Assembly: GCF_030397665.1 (NCBI RefSeq)
Contig: NZ_JAPUBT010000007.1
Span: forward strand, 265,729 to 329,728
DNA from: Janthinobacterium sp. SUN073
GTDB lineage: Bacteria; Pseudomonadota; Gammaproteobacteria; Burkholderiales; Burkholderiaceae_D
DNA length: 64,000 nucleotides
Direction: 5' to 3'
Program-made: the position numbers and the translations under genes
The notes under the pieces: generated by a model
What the model saw: the letters and a program-made list of their open reading frames with translations, nothing else
Databases searched by the model: none
What the model was told of the DNA's origin: nothing
Shown here: positions 51,213 through 59,858 of the stretch, piece after piece
Layout: every line of letters starts with the position of its first letter
Position numbering within the stretch: the first letter of the stretch is position 1

Positions 51213-53036
51213 ATGGAACACCACAGCTTTCTCATCAACATACTGTTTTACCTGGTGGCGGCCATCATCATGGTGCCGCTGGCCAAGCGCCTGGGCATGG
51301 GCGCCGTGCTGGGCTACCTGGTGGCCGGCGTCGTCATCGGTCCCTGGGGTCTGGGCCTGATCAAGAATGTCGAGGTGATCCTCAGCTTTTCCGAATTCGG
51401 CGTGGTGCTGCTGCTGTTCCTGATCGGCCTGGAGCTCGAACCCAAACGATTGTGGCTGCTGCGCCGGCCCATTTTCGGCTGGGGCGGGGCGCAGGTGGGC
51501 GTCGTCAGCGCGGGACTGTGCGCCGTGGCCATGGCCTTTGGCGTGGACTGGCGCACGGCGCTGGTGGGCGCGCTGGGGCTGTCGCTGTCGTCGACGGCCA
51601 TCGTGCTGGCCACCCTGGGTGAACGAAAATTGATGAGCACCCCGGCCGGTTCCGCCGGCTTTTCCATTTTGCTGTTCCAGGATATCGCCGCCATTCCCAT
51701 GATCGCGCTGGTGCCGCTGCTGGGCGGCCTGGTCACGCACAGTGGTGAGCCGGGCTGGCTGCGCGTGGCCAAGCTGGCCGCCGTGCTGGCGGCGCTGGTG
51801 ATCGGCGGGCGCTTTCTCGTCAACCCCATCCTGCGCTTCATCGCCAAAACGGACTTGCGCGAAATCTTCACGGCGTTTGCCCTGCTGCTGGTGATCGCCA
51901 TTTGCGTGCTGATGGAATCGGTGGGCCTGTCGATGGCGCTGGGCACCTTCATGGCGGGCGTGCTGCTGGCCGATTCCGAATACCGCCATGAACTCATTTC
52001 CGACCTGGAACCGTTCAAGGGTTTGCTGCTGGGCCTGTTCTTCATCGCCGTGGGCATGTCCGTCGATTTCGGCGTGCTGCGTGCCCAACCCTTGCTGATC
52101 CTGGCCCTGGTGGCCGGTCTGCTGGCGGTCAAGATCGCCTTGCTGTACGGGTTGTCGAAGTTTGTCGACATTCCCCGCGGCCAGCAGCTGTTCTTTGCGC
52201 TGCTGCTGTCACAAGGGGGCGAATTCGCCTTCGTCGTGTTTGCCGCCGCCGAAGCCGCACACGTGTTTGCGCCGCAGACGGCCGCGCTGCTGGTCGTGGT
52301 GGTGACCCTGTCGATGGTGGCCACGCCCTTGCTGCTGCTGGCGCACGACAAGTTCGTCGCGCCGCGCCTGCAAGGCGACAAGAAGCGCCGTCCCGATGAC
52401 CATATCGAGGCGCAGGACAATCCCATCGTCATCGCCGGTTTCGGCCGTTTCGGCCAGATCATCGGCCGCCTGCTGGCGGCGAACAAGATTGGCGTGACGG
52501 TGCTTGACCACGACCCGGACCAGATCGAGCTGCTGCGCAAGTTCGGCTTTAAAGTGTTTTATGGCGACGCCACGCGCGTGGATTTATTGGTGGCGGCCGG
52601 TATCGAGAAGGCGAAGGCGCTGGTGATCGCCATCGACAATGTGGACGACAGCCTGGCGCTGGTCGATGCCGTGCGCCTGCGCCTGCCACAGCTGACGATA
52701 CTGGCGCGTGCACGCAACGTCACGCATTACTATGAATTGATGAAGCGCGGCGTGACCATCATCGAGCGCGAGACTTTCGCCGCGGCTTTGCTGCTGGGCG
52801 AGCAGACCTTGCGCCAGGTGGGATTCAGCGCGGAACGGGCGCAGCGCGCGGCCGGCATCTTCCGCGCGCATAACCTCAAGACCCTGCTGGAAGTGGCGCC
52901 GCACTTCCAGGACCAGCAAAAAGTCATGTCCCTCACGCGCCAGGCGCGCGAAGAGCTGGAAGACATGTTCGAGAGCGATGCGGCGGCGTTTGCGGCGGCG
53001 GAAGTGGAAACTCCGGGGTCAGACCCTCGGGTCTGA
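51213..53036 (+). CDS. Kef-type monovalent cation:proton antiporter (CPA2 family)
   Basis: Inner-membrane K+/H+ antiporter, 607 residues. About 12 membrane segments occupy residues 5-385, with G-Y-L-V-A-G-V-V-I-G-P and the conserved L-F-L-I-G-L-E-L-E. A TrkA-N/RCK NAD-binding domain begins near 407 (V-I-A-G-F-G-R-F-G-Q-I-I-G). GGAA precedes the ATG at 51213. KefB/C are gated by glutathione adducts; whether this member is too is unknown. The last seven residues and the stop lie in a palindromic repeat, so the natural C-terminus may have been altered by its insertion. Confidence 0.94.
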   Translation: MEHHSFLINILFYLVAAIIMVPLAKRLGMGAVLGYLVAGVVIGPWGLGLIKNVEVILSFSEFGVVLLLFLIGLELEPKRLWLLRRPIFGWGGAQVGVVSAGLCAVAMAFGVDWRTALVGALGLSLSSTAIVLATLGERKLMSTPAGSAGFSILLFQDIAAIPMIALVPLLGGLVTHSGEPGWLRVAKLAAVLAALVIGGRFLVNPILRFIAKTDLREIFTAFALLLVIAICVLMESVGLSMALGTFMAGVLLADSEYRHELISDLEPFKGLLLGLFFIAVGMSVDFGVLRAQPLLILALVAGLLAVKIALLYGLSKFVDIPRGQQLFFALLLSQGGEFAFVVFAAAEAAHVFAPQTAALLVVVVTLSMVATPLLLLAHDKFVAPRLQGDKKRRPDDHIEAQDNPIVIAGFGRFGQIIGRLLAANKIGVTVLDHDPDQIELLRKFGFKVFYGDATRVDLLVAAGIEKAKALVIAIDNVDDSLALVDAVRLRLPQLTILARARNVTHYYELMKRGVTIIERETFAAALLLGEQTLRQVGFSAERAQRAAGIFRAHNLKTLLEVAPHFQDQQKVMSLTRQAREELEDMFESDAAAFAAAEVETPGSDPRV

Positions 53037-53040
53037 CCCC
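53015..53040. repeat. Perfect 12-bp-arm palindrome overlapping the Kef gene stop codon
   Basis: GGGGTCAGACCC 53015-53026 and GGGTCTGACCCC 53029-53040 are exact reverse complements separated by TC. The Kef reading frame runs through the left arm and stops (TGA 53034-53036) inside the right arm. It resembles short dispersed REP-like palindromes; it could also help terminate the convergent transcripts. No second copy noticed in the window. Confidence 0.75.
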
Positions 53041-53060
53041 AGCCGTTCAGACGTTGGGTT

Positions 53061-54956
53061 TTACTTCCCCCGCTTCGCTTCAATCGTCTCGATCTGGTCC
53101 ATGATGCCGTTCATGCGCGCCACCAGCGCCTGGTACGGTTTCGGCGAGGCCAGGTCGACGCCGGCCGCCTTCACCAGCTCATACGGGTAGGCCGAGCCGC
53201 CGGAACTGAGCATTTTCAGGTAGGCGCCCAGGGCGCCCGGTTCCTTGTCGAGGATGCGCTGCGCGAAATCCTGCGCCGCCGCGATCGAGGTGGCGTACTG
53301 GAACACATAGAAGCCGTGATAAAAATGCGGCACGTAGGCCCATTCCAGCGCGTAGGCGGGATCGATCTTCATGACGCCCTGCGCTTCGCCGTGGTAACGC
53401 TTGAGGATGCCGGCATAGATGGCCGTCATCTGCTCGCCCGTCAGCGACTCTCCTTTATCCACCTTGCCGTGGATGGCCGCCTCGAATTCGGCAAACATGG
53501 CCTGGCGGAAGAAGGTGCCGCGCAGGTTTTCCAGCGCCGCGCCCAGGTACAGCAGGCGTTCGTCGTCGTCCCTGGCCTGTTTCAGGCGCGCGTCGAGCAG
53601 CAGCGCTTCGTTCGTCGTCGAGGCGATTTCCGCCACAAAAATGCTGTACGGCGCATAGATCGATGGCTGTGCCTTGTTGGCCAGCACCGAGTGCATGGCG
53701 TGGCCCCATTCGTGTGTCAGGGTGCTGACGGCTTCGTAATTGTCCGTGTAGTTGAGCAGCACGAAAGGGTGGACGTCATACGCGTCGCCATTCATGTAGG
53801 CGCCCGCCACCTTGCGCGGACGCGGGTAGACATCCATCCAGCGCGCCTCCACGGCCGACGTGAGGGCTTTCACGTAGTCTGGGCCCAGCGGCGCGACGGA
53901 GTCCAGCATCATCCGCTTGCCGTCGGCCAGCGGGAAGCTGCGCTCGCTTTTCAGCAACGGCGCATAGACGTCGTAATACGCCAGGTCTTTCACGCCCAGC
54001 ATGCGCGCGCGCAGCTTGAAGTAGCGGTGCAGGGTGGGCAGGTTGGCGTTGGTTTGCTCGATCAGGGTCTGGTAGACGGCCGGCGGCAAATTGTCGGCGT
54101 CCAGCGCGGCGCTCTGCGAATCGGCGTAATGGCGCACCTTCGCATACGCGGCATCCGTTTTCAGCTGGCCGTACAGGGTTTCGCCGAACGTGCGTTCATA
54201 CTCTTTCCATTTGCCGAAGAAGGCATCGAACACCAGCTTGCGGTCGGCGCGCTGGTCGTCGCCGCGGTATTTGGTATAGGCCGCCTGGTCCAGCCGCACT
54301 TGCGTGCCATCCGATAATTTGACGGTCGGCCACGGGATTTCCGCATTGGCCAGGGTGCGGTAGATGCTGGCGGCCGAGCTCGTCGCCAGGCCGAATTGCG
54401 CCACCAGCTGTTCGCCGGCCGCGTCGAGCGTGTGCGGCGCGCTGCGCAGCATGTTGCTCAATTGAAAACGGTACAGCTGCAAACCCTGGTCCTTGGCCAG
54501 CATGGCATCAATGCGCTTGGCGCCCAGGGTGAGGATTTCCGGCTGCAAGAAGGTCGTTGCTTGGGTGAAGTCGTTGCCCAGCAGGGCGGCGCGCTGGTTC
54601 AGCTGGTTGCCCTTGCTGTCGCCCGTGTCCTGGTCGTAGTACTGCGCCGCATAGGTATAGAGCGTGTTGACGCGCTTGCGCGCATCGGCGACCAGGTCCA
54701 GGCAGCTTTTCAGGCGGGCCGGCGAGGCTTTCAATTGCCCCTTGCAGGCGCCCAGTTGCTGCAGCTGGGCCGCCAGCTGTTTCGCATCGGCGTCGAACGC
54801 GGCGTCGTTTTGATACAGCGCCGTCAGATCCCAGCGGTCGGCCTGGCGGTCGGTGGGCGCGGGAGCAGGAGCAGGAGCAGGAGCGGCGGAGGCGGTGGCG
54901 AGGCCGAGGGCCAGCAGGGAGAACAGCAGGGGGCGCTTGAGCGCGGATGGCGTCAT
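53061..54956 (-). CDS. Exported M3-family peptidase (oligoendopeptidase F-like)
   Basis: Zinc oligopeptidase of 631 residues. The signal peptide (about 1-24) is followed by a low-complexity Ala-Pro repeat and then the PepF-type helical N-terminal domain. The zinc motif is H-E-W-G-H near 415. Most PepF proteins are cytoplasmic; this one is predicted to be exported. It converges on the Kef gene, with 24 bases between stops. Along with the S41 and M14 genes it makes three exported peptidases within 12 kb. Confidence 0.93.
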   Translation of the reverse strand: MTPSALKRPLLFSLLALGLATASAAPAPAPAPAPTDRQADRWDLTALYQNDAAFDADAKQLAAQLQQLGACKGQLKASPARLKSCLDLVADARKRVNTLYTYAAQYYDQDTGDSKGNQLNQRAALLGNDFTQATTFLQPEILTLGAKRIDAMLAKDQGLQLYRFQLSNMLRSAPHTLDAAGEQLVAQFGLATSSAASIYRTLANAEIPWPTVKLSDGTQVRLDQAAYTKYRGDDQRADRKLVFDAFFGKWKEYERTFGETLYGQLKTDAAYAKVRHYADSQSAALDADNLPPAVYQTLIEQTNANLPTLHRYFKLRARMLGVKDLAYYDVYAPLLKSERSFPLADGKRMMLDSVAPLGPDYVKALTSAVEARWMDVYPRPRKVAGAYMNGDAYDVHPFVLLNYTDNYEAVSTLTHEWGHAMHSVLANKAQPSIYAPYSIFVAEIASTTNEALLLDARLKQARDDDERLLYLGAALENLRGTFFRQAMFAEFEAAIHGKVDKGESLTGEQMTAIYAGILKRYHGEAQGVMKIDPAYALEWAYVPHFYHGFYVFQYATSIAAAQDFAQRILDKEPGALGAYLKMLSSGGSAYPYELVKAAGVDLASPKPYQALVARMNGIMDQIETIEAKRGK

Positions 54957-55085
54957 GGTTCATTCCAGTGAGGTTGTCGGAAGAATGCGTGCAGACCGCC
55001 GGGCAGGAATGCGCGCGTGACACATCGCGTACCGGCAGAGCTGACTACGGTACAGCAAATGGACGCAGGGGGAAAGAGGAGGGAT

Positions 55086-55108
55086 GCCGCCACCTGGGCG
55101 GTGGCGGC
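55086..55108 (-). terminator. Hairpin after ttcA
   Basis: GCCGCCACC 55086-55094 and GGTGGCGGC 55100-55108, perfect 9-bp stem, TGGGC loop, 22 bases beyond the ttcA stop. No U-run, so terminator function is uncertain. Confidence 0.45.
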
Positions 55109-55130
55109 GAAACAAGCTTGTAACAGCGGC

Positions 55131-56102
55131 TTACAGCGCCTGCAGCGGGATCGTACCGAACGTGGTCGGCGTCGAGCACGGCTCTTCATCGAAGGCGATG
55201 TCGCCCATGGGGCTGGCCACGCCATCGGCCTTCAAGTCCTTGAAGCCGAACAGTTTCGGGTCCATCAGGTGCGATGGCGCCACGTTCGACAGCGCCGAGA
55301 AGATGCTTTCCACGCGGCCGGGGAATTTCTTGTCCCATTCGCGCATCAAACCCTTGATCTGCTTGCGCTGCAGGTTTTCCTGCGAACCGCACAGGTCGCA
55401 TGGGATGATGGGGAAGCCCTTGACTTCCGCATAGCGCTGCGTGTCTTCTTCCTTCACGTACGCCATCGGGCGGATGACGATGTGCTTGCCGTCGTCCGAT
55501 TGCAGCTTGGCCGGCATGCCCTTTAATTTTCCACCGAAGAACATATTCAGGAAGAACGTTTCCAGGATGTCATCGCGATGGTGGCCGAGGGCGATCTTGT
55601 TGGCGCCCAGCTCATCGGCCACGCGGTACAGGATGCCGCGGCGCAGGCGCGAGCACAGCGAGCAGGTGGTCTTGCCTTCCGGGATCAAACGCTTGACGAT
55701 GCTGTAGGTATCCTGGTTTTCGATGTGGAAGGCCACGCCCAGTTCCGTCAGGTAGGCGGGCAGGATTTCCGGTGGGAAGTTCGGCTGCTTCTGGTCGAGG
55801 TTGACGGCGACGATATCAAAATGAATCGGCGCGCGTTCGCGCAAGGTCATCAGGATGTCCAGCAGCGCGTAGCTATCCTTGCCGCCGGACAGGCAGACCA
55901 TCACCTTGTCGCCGTCTTCGATCATATTGAAGTCGCCGATGGCTTGCCCCACCAGGCGGCACAAGCGCTTGTGCAGCTTGTTGTTTTCCAGGGCGATCTT
56001 TTCCGCCTTCTTGCGCGCCAGTTTCTGCGCTTCCACATTGGCCGGGAATTCCACGGCCATGGTCGTCGTTTCCATCACTGCGGCATTGCTCATGTTGTTC
56101 AT
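55131..56102 (-). CDS. ttcA: tRNA 2-thiocytidine(32) synthetase TtcA
   Basis: Thiolates cytidine 32 of certain tRNAs using ATP and an iron-sulfur cluster. It has 323 residues. The PP-loop S-G-G-K-D-S is at 72-77. The two cluster motifs are T-C-S-L-C near 145 and P-C-D-L-C-G near 235, with G-H-H-R-D-D typical of the family. The first ATG overlaps the folB stop by four bases (ATGA); later Met residues at 4, 10 and 15 are possible starts. The C-terminal 40 residues extend past the core. Confidence 0.96.
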   Translation of the reverse strand: MNNMSNAAVMETTTMAVEFPANVEAQKLARKKAEKIALENNKLHKRLCRLVGQAIGDFNMIEDGDKVMVCLSGGKDSYALLDILMTLRERAPIHFDIVAVNLDQKQPNFPPEILPAYLTELGVAFHIENQDTYSIVKRLIPEGKTTCSLCSRLRRGILYRVADELGANKIALGHHRDDILETFFLNMFFGGKLKGMPAKLQSDDGKHIVIRPMAYVKEEDTQRYAEVKGFPIIPCDLCGSQENLQRKQIKGLMREWDKKFPGRVESIFSALSNVAPSHLMDPKLFGFKDLKADGVASPMGDIAFDEEPCSTPTTFGTIPLQAL

Positions 56103-56497
56103 GCTTCATCCTTGATCTTGAATACTTCCACGCCCACGCCTTCGCAGTCGGGATACACGTCCGGCTTCATGCTCGATACGCGCGCGGCGCGCACGCGCGG
56201 GTGCGCCAGCATGGCGGCGAGCACGTCGTCGACCAGGCTTTCCTGCAGCTGCACGTGGCCTTGCGCCATACGTTTGGCGATGGTTTCGCGCATGAAGTCG
56301 TAGTCGACCACCTCTTCCAGTTGGTCATCCTTGGGCGTCGACAGAGCCAGGGGAATGTACAGGTCGACGTTGATGAGGACGCGCTGCTCGCCCTTTTTCT
56401 CGAAGTCATAGACACCGATGTTGATGAGGACTTCGTAATTGCGCAGGAACAGGCGGCGGCAATCGGCCAGGCGAGGGTGAGACAGGGCGGACGACAT
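56099..56497 (-). CDS. folB: Dihydroneopterin aldolase
   Basis: Cleaves 7,8-dihydroneopterin in folate synthesis. It has 132 residues, a normal length. Family motifs are [11 protein letters not shown] near the start, V-V-D-Y-D-F-M in the middle with the conserved Tyr, and the S-L-V-D-D-V segment. The ATG at 56497 is clear. The stop overlaps ttcA, suggesting coupled translation, and it lies 58 nt after the pteridine-reductase-like gene on the same strand. Confidence 0.94.
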   Translation of the reverse strand: MSSALSHPRLADCRRLFLRNYEVLINIGVYDFEKKGEQRVLINVDLYIPLALSTPKDDQLEEVVDYDFMRETIAKRMAQGHVQLQESLVDDVLAAMLAHPRVRAARVSSMKPDVYPDCEGVGVEVFKIKDEA

Positions 56498-56555
56498 AGT
56501 TTTACCTTTTAGGGGATGCTGGAATGCTAATGTTTTTATTGGGTAGGACTGCTGA

Positions 56556-57344
56556 TTATTTGGTTAAAAACATGACGTCGCGCGGCAAGCCGATCAAATG
56601 CTGGCCGCCATCGACCAGCAGGGTCGTGCCCGTCAGCGCGCGCGCGCCGGCCACGTAACAGACGCTGTCGGCCACATCCTCGGGCGTGCTGGAGCGGCCC
56701 AGCGGCGTGTTTTCATGCGCCTTGGCAAAGTTCGCTTCCGTCTGCTCGCCGGAGACCATGGTGATGCCGGGGGCGATGCCCACCACGCGCACTTTCGGCG
56801 CCAGCGCCTGGGCCAGCATGGTGGTCGCCGACAGCAGCGCCGCCTTGGACAGGGTGTACGACAAAAAATCAGGATTGAGATTGTACAGTTTTTGATCGAG
56901 CAAGTTGATGACCACGGCTTGTTCGCCTGCCGGGGTGGCCTGGTACAGCGCTTGCGCCAGCAGGATGGGGGCGGCCAGGTTGGCGTGCATGTGGGCGTCG
57001 AGCGCGGCGACGGAAAAATCGCCCGCATTGTCGTATTCAAACAACGATGCGTTGTTGACCACGCAAGTAACCGGCCCCAGCGCCGCCTGTGCCTGCGGCA
57101 ATAGCTGGCGCACGGCGTCTTCCTGCGCCAGGTCGCAGGGGAATGCTTGCGCGCGGCGGCCCAGCGCCGTGATTTCCGCCACCAGGCTGAGGGCTTCCTC
57201 GCGCGAGTGGCGGTAATGGACGGCGATATCCCAGCCGTCGCGCGCCAGGCCCAGCGCGATGGCGCGGCCGATGCGGCGCGCGGCGCCCGTGACGAGGGCG
57301 ACGCGGGGAGTGCTGTCGAATGGCGTTGTCGTTGCTTCTGTCAT
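56556..57344 (-). CDS. SDR-family oxidoreductase, pteridine reductase-like
   Basis: NADPH-dependent short-chain reductase, 262 residues. The cofactor motif is T-G-A-A-R-R-I-G: the T-G-x3-R-x-G form with Arg in place of the usual Gly, as in pteridine reductases (PTR1, FolM). The active site reads D-Q-K-L...Y-T-L-S-K, with Asp in place of the classical Ser, again the PTR1 Asp-Tyr-Lys triad. Next to folB this points to dihydropterin or dihydrofolate reduction. I chose the ATG at 57344; an upstream start 12 codons earlier would reach into the divergent promoter. Confidence 0.9.
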   Translation of the reverse strand: MTEATTTPFDSTPRVALVTGAARRIGRAIALGLARDGWDIAVHYRHSREEALSLVAEITALGRRAQAFPCDLAQEDAVRQLLPQAQAALGPVTCVVNNASLFEYDNAGDFSVAALDAHMHANLAAPILLAQALYQATPAGEQAVVINLLDQKLYNLNPDFLSYTLSKAALLSATTMLAQALAPKVRVVGIAPGITMVSGEQTEANFAKAHENTPLGRSSTPEDVADSVCYVAGARALTGTTLLVDGGQHLIGLPRDVMFLTK

Positions 57345-57418
57345 GTCTTTGCTATGGTTGAGATATTCGGTGGATGCCACACTGGCGGCATGCGCCGTCG
57401 ATTCGCTACAATGCGGGT

Positions 57419-58570
57419 ATGTCTCTTCCCGTACCCGATAGCGACGCGCTGGCCGCGTCCCATGCCTTGCAGCACCAGATTGCCGCCGAAATCGCGCGCA
57501 ATGACGGCGCCATTCCCTTTGCCCGCTTCATGGAGCTGGCGCTGTATGCGCCTGACCTGGGCTATTACAGCGGCGGCGCCGCCAAGCTGGGCAAAGATGG
57601 CGATTTTACAACCGCGCCAGAGATTTCGTCCCTGTTCGGCGCCACCCTGGCCCATGTGGCAGCCGCTATTATGGCGCAAACGGCCCCGCGCATCCTCGAA
57701 TTCGGCGCCGGCACGGGCAAGCTGGCCTGCGACATCCTGACGGAAGCGGCCAGCGCCGGCATCCATGTGGAACAGTATGCGATCGTCGAGTTATCCGGCG
57801 AATTGCGCGCGCGCCAGGAGCTGGCGCTGGCCGCCTTCCCGCAAGTGGTGTGGTTCGACGGTTTTCCCGACAGTTTCGAAGGCGCCGTGTTCGGCAATGA
57901 AGTGCTGGACGCCATGCCCGTCAACCTGATCAGCAAGACCCCCGCCGGCTGGTGCGAACTCGATGTCAGCATCGCCGATGGCCAGTTCGTGTTTGTCGAA
58001 CGCCCGGCCGGCGCCGACGTGGCCGCGCAGATCGCCGCCCAGGTGCCCGAGGCCGATGCCTTGCCGGTCGGCTATGTCAGCGAAATCCACGGCGTCGCCT
58101 GCGGCTTCATGCGTTCGCTGGCGCGCATGCTGACCAATGGGAAGGGCGGCGCGGCCGTGCTGTTCGACTATGGTTTCCCGGCGCACGAGTATTATCTGGA
58201 CTTGCGGGCCACGGGCACCCTGATGTGCCATTACCGCCACCACGCCCATGCGGAACCGTTTTATCTGCCCGGCTTGCAAGACATCACGGCCCACGTCGAC
58301 TTCACGGCCATGGCGGTGGCGGCGCAGGACGCCGGCCTCGATGTGCTCGCGTACATGAACCAGGCGTCCTTCCTGCTGGGCGCTGGCATCGGCGACTTGC
58401 TGCTGCGCACCGATCCTGAGCAGGTCAAAACGTACTTGCCGCAGGCCAGCGCCGTGCACAAGCTGGTCTCGCCGGCCGAGATGGGGGAATTGTTCAAGGT
58501 GCTGGCGGTGGGGCACCGCGTGGCGTTGCCGGAAGTCCTGTTGTCCGCTGACCGCAGTCATCGCTTGTAA
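57419..58570 (+). CDS. MidA/NDUFAF7-family SAM-dependent methyltransferase
   Basis: A 383-residue class I methyltransferase of the DUF185/MidA group; the mitochondrial homologue methylates an Arg of a complex I subunit. Motifs are P-F-A-R-F-M-E-L-A-L-Y near the start, G-D-F-T-T-A-P-E-I-S, and the SAM site I-L-E-F-G-A-G-T-G. The ATG at 57419 has no visible ribosome-binding site; a -10-like TACAAT at 57407-57412 would put the transcript start at the ATG itself, so the mRNA may be leaderless. It is divergent from the pteridine-reductase-like gene. Confidence 0.9.
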   Translation: MSLPVPDSDALAASHALQHQIAAEIARNDGAIPFARFMELALYAPDLGYYSGGAAKLGKDGDFTTAPEISSLFGATLAHVAAAIMAQTAPRILEFGAGTGKLACDILTEAASAGIHVEQYAIVELSGELRARQELALAAFPQVVWFDGFPDSFEGAVFGNEVLDAMPVNLISKTPAGWCELDVSIADGQFVFVERPAGADVAAQIAAQVPEADALPVGYVSEIHGVACGFMRSLARMLTNGKGGAAVLFDYGFPAHEYYLDLRATGTLMCHYRHHAHAEPFYLPGLQDITAHVDFTAMAVAAQDAGLDVLAYMNQASFLLGAGIGDLLLRTDPEQVKTYLPQASAVHKLVSPAEMGELFKVLAVGHRVALPEVLLSADRSHRL

Positions 58571-58718
58571 TCGCGGCAATATCAAGACAGGGGAGTGTCG
58601 CCCTGTAATTTCCTGTCCGCCGGTGGTTATTATCTTGTCATATCGTTTATGATGACCGACACAGCACGGTTCCATCCTGCAAGAACCCGTCGCCGCGCAC
58701 CGATTTCAAGATAGAACG

Positions 58719-59795
58719 ATGGGAAAGATACATACACACTATGACAACCTGAAGGTGGCGCGCCTGGCGCCGCAGGAAGTCATACGTGCCGCGTACAAAG
58801 CCCTCAGCCAGAAATACCACCCGGACAAGAATCCCGGCGACGAAAAGGCCGCCCGCATCATGGCGATCCTCAACAGCGCCTATGGCACCTTGTCCGATCC
58901 GCAACGCCGCAGGGAACACGACGAGTGGATCGCTGCCGAGGAGTGGGAAATCGAATGGCTGGAAAGCACCCATCACGAAGAAGGCAAGGGCCGCGATGGC
59001 CGCGCGAAAGGCCATGCCCAGTCGCATGAGCACGCCTGGGCGCAGGATGTGCCGCCATCCAGGGGCAAGCCGCGACGCGGCCTGCAGCCCGTCTGGCGCA
59101 ACTGGCGCTGGTGGCTGAGCCTGCTTGTCTGCCTGTTGCTGGGCTGGTTGGGCGCCTTGCTGATGCTCGATACCTCCCAGCCCGTGCCGGTCGCGCTGGC
59201 ATCGGCCTGGAGCGGGCTGTCCCATGATGGCGCCCAGCCCCATGCGCCAGCGGCCAGCGCCGCGCCGCCGTCATCGAAAGGCGAAGCAGTGGCAGTCGAC
59301 AGCTGGGCGGTGGGCAAGCCATATGCACCGGAACCCCAGGAAGCGAAGACGCCCGAGATCCGCGTGCTGGCCGTTTCCCAGCTGAGCCTGAAAGCCATCC
59401 AGCCCGCCTGCGATGGCACAGGCAAGGCCGAGTCCGCAGCGCTGGTGGCGCCGAATGGCGAGCCCTGGCCGACGCATTCCGGCTATGTCGATGGGTTCCT
59501 GATCGGTAACAAAGGCGAAGAGCTGGCCATCAGCATCGACAACAGCCACAATGCCGCGCCCATGTTCGTCAAACTGTATGACACGGAGCGGCGCTCGAAC
59601 GTGCGCTATCTGTACATCCTCGCGAACGACAAACTGCTGGTGGAACAGCTCAGCGCTGGCAAGTATGAAGTGCGCTACCAGGCGGTCGGGCCGGGCCAGG
59701 ACAATTGTGGTGGCAGCACGCGTGGCGGCGCATCGGCGCCGGCGCCGGCCGTTGGCGAGGATGGCGTGAAGAATCCTGTTGTAAGCGGCATCTAA
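58719..59795 (+). CDS. Membrane-anchored J-domain protein
   Basis: A 358-residue protein with an N-terminal J domain (about 5-70), whose H-P-D motif at 34-36 is needed to stimulate DnaK. A basic linker leads to one membrane helix at about 130-152 (L-S-L-L-V-C-L-L-L-G-W). The C-terminal 200 residues should lie in the periplasm; they include an Ala/Pro-rich stretch and a beta-rich domain from about 220 with two Cys, of unknown family. So the J domain faces the cytoplasm and the tail faces out. Followed by the HD-GYP gene 63 nt later. Confidence 0.88.
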   Translation: MGKIHTHYDNLKVARLAPQEVIRAAYKALSQKYHPDKNPGDEKAARIMAILNSAYGTLSDPQRRREHDEWIAAEEWEIEWLESTHHEEGKGRDGRAKGHAQSHEHAWAQDVPPSRGKPRRGLQPVWRNWRWWLSLLVCLLLGWLGALLMLDTSQPVPVALASAWSGLSHDGAQPHAPAASAAPPSSKGEAVAVDSWAVGKPYAPEPQEAKTPEIRVLAVSQLSLKAIQPACDGTGKAESAALVAPNGEPWPTHSGYVDGFLIGNKGEELAISIDNSHNAAPMFVKLYDTERRSNVRYLYILANDKLLVEQLSAGKYEVRYQAVGPGQDNCGGSTRGGASAPAPAVGEDGVKNPVVSGI

Positions 59796-59858
59796 TCTGA
59801 TTATGCTTGATATGCGTCAACGCAGCGTCCACATCGACCTTATCCATTAGGAGTATTC

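Noticed and set aside
54861..54885. GGAGCA hexanucleotide repeat in the M3 peptidase gene as a phase-variation switch
   Set aside because: The unit is six bases, so slippage would only change the number of Ala-Pro residues after the signal peptide and not the frame.
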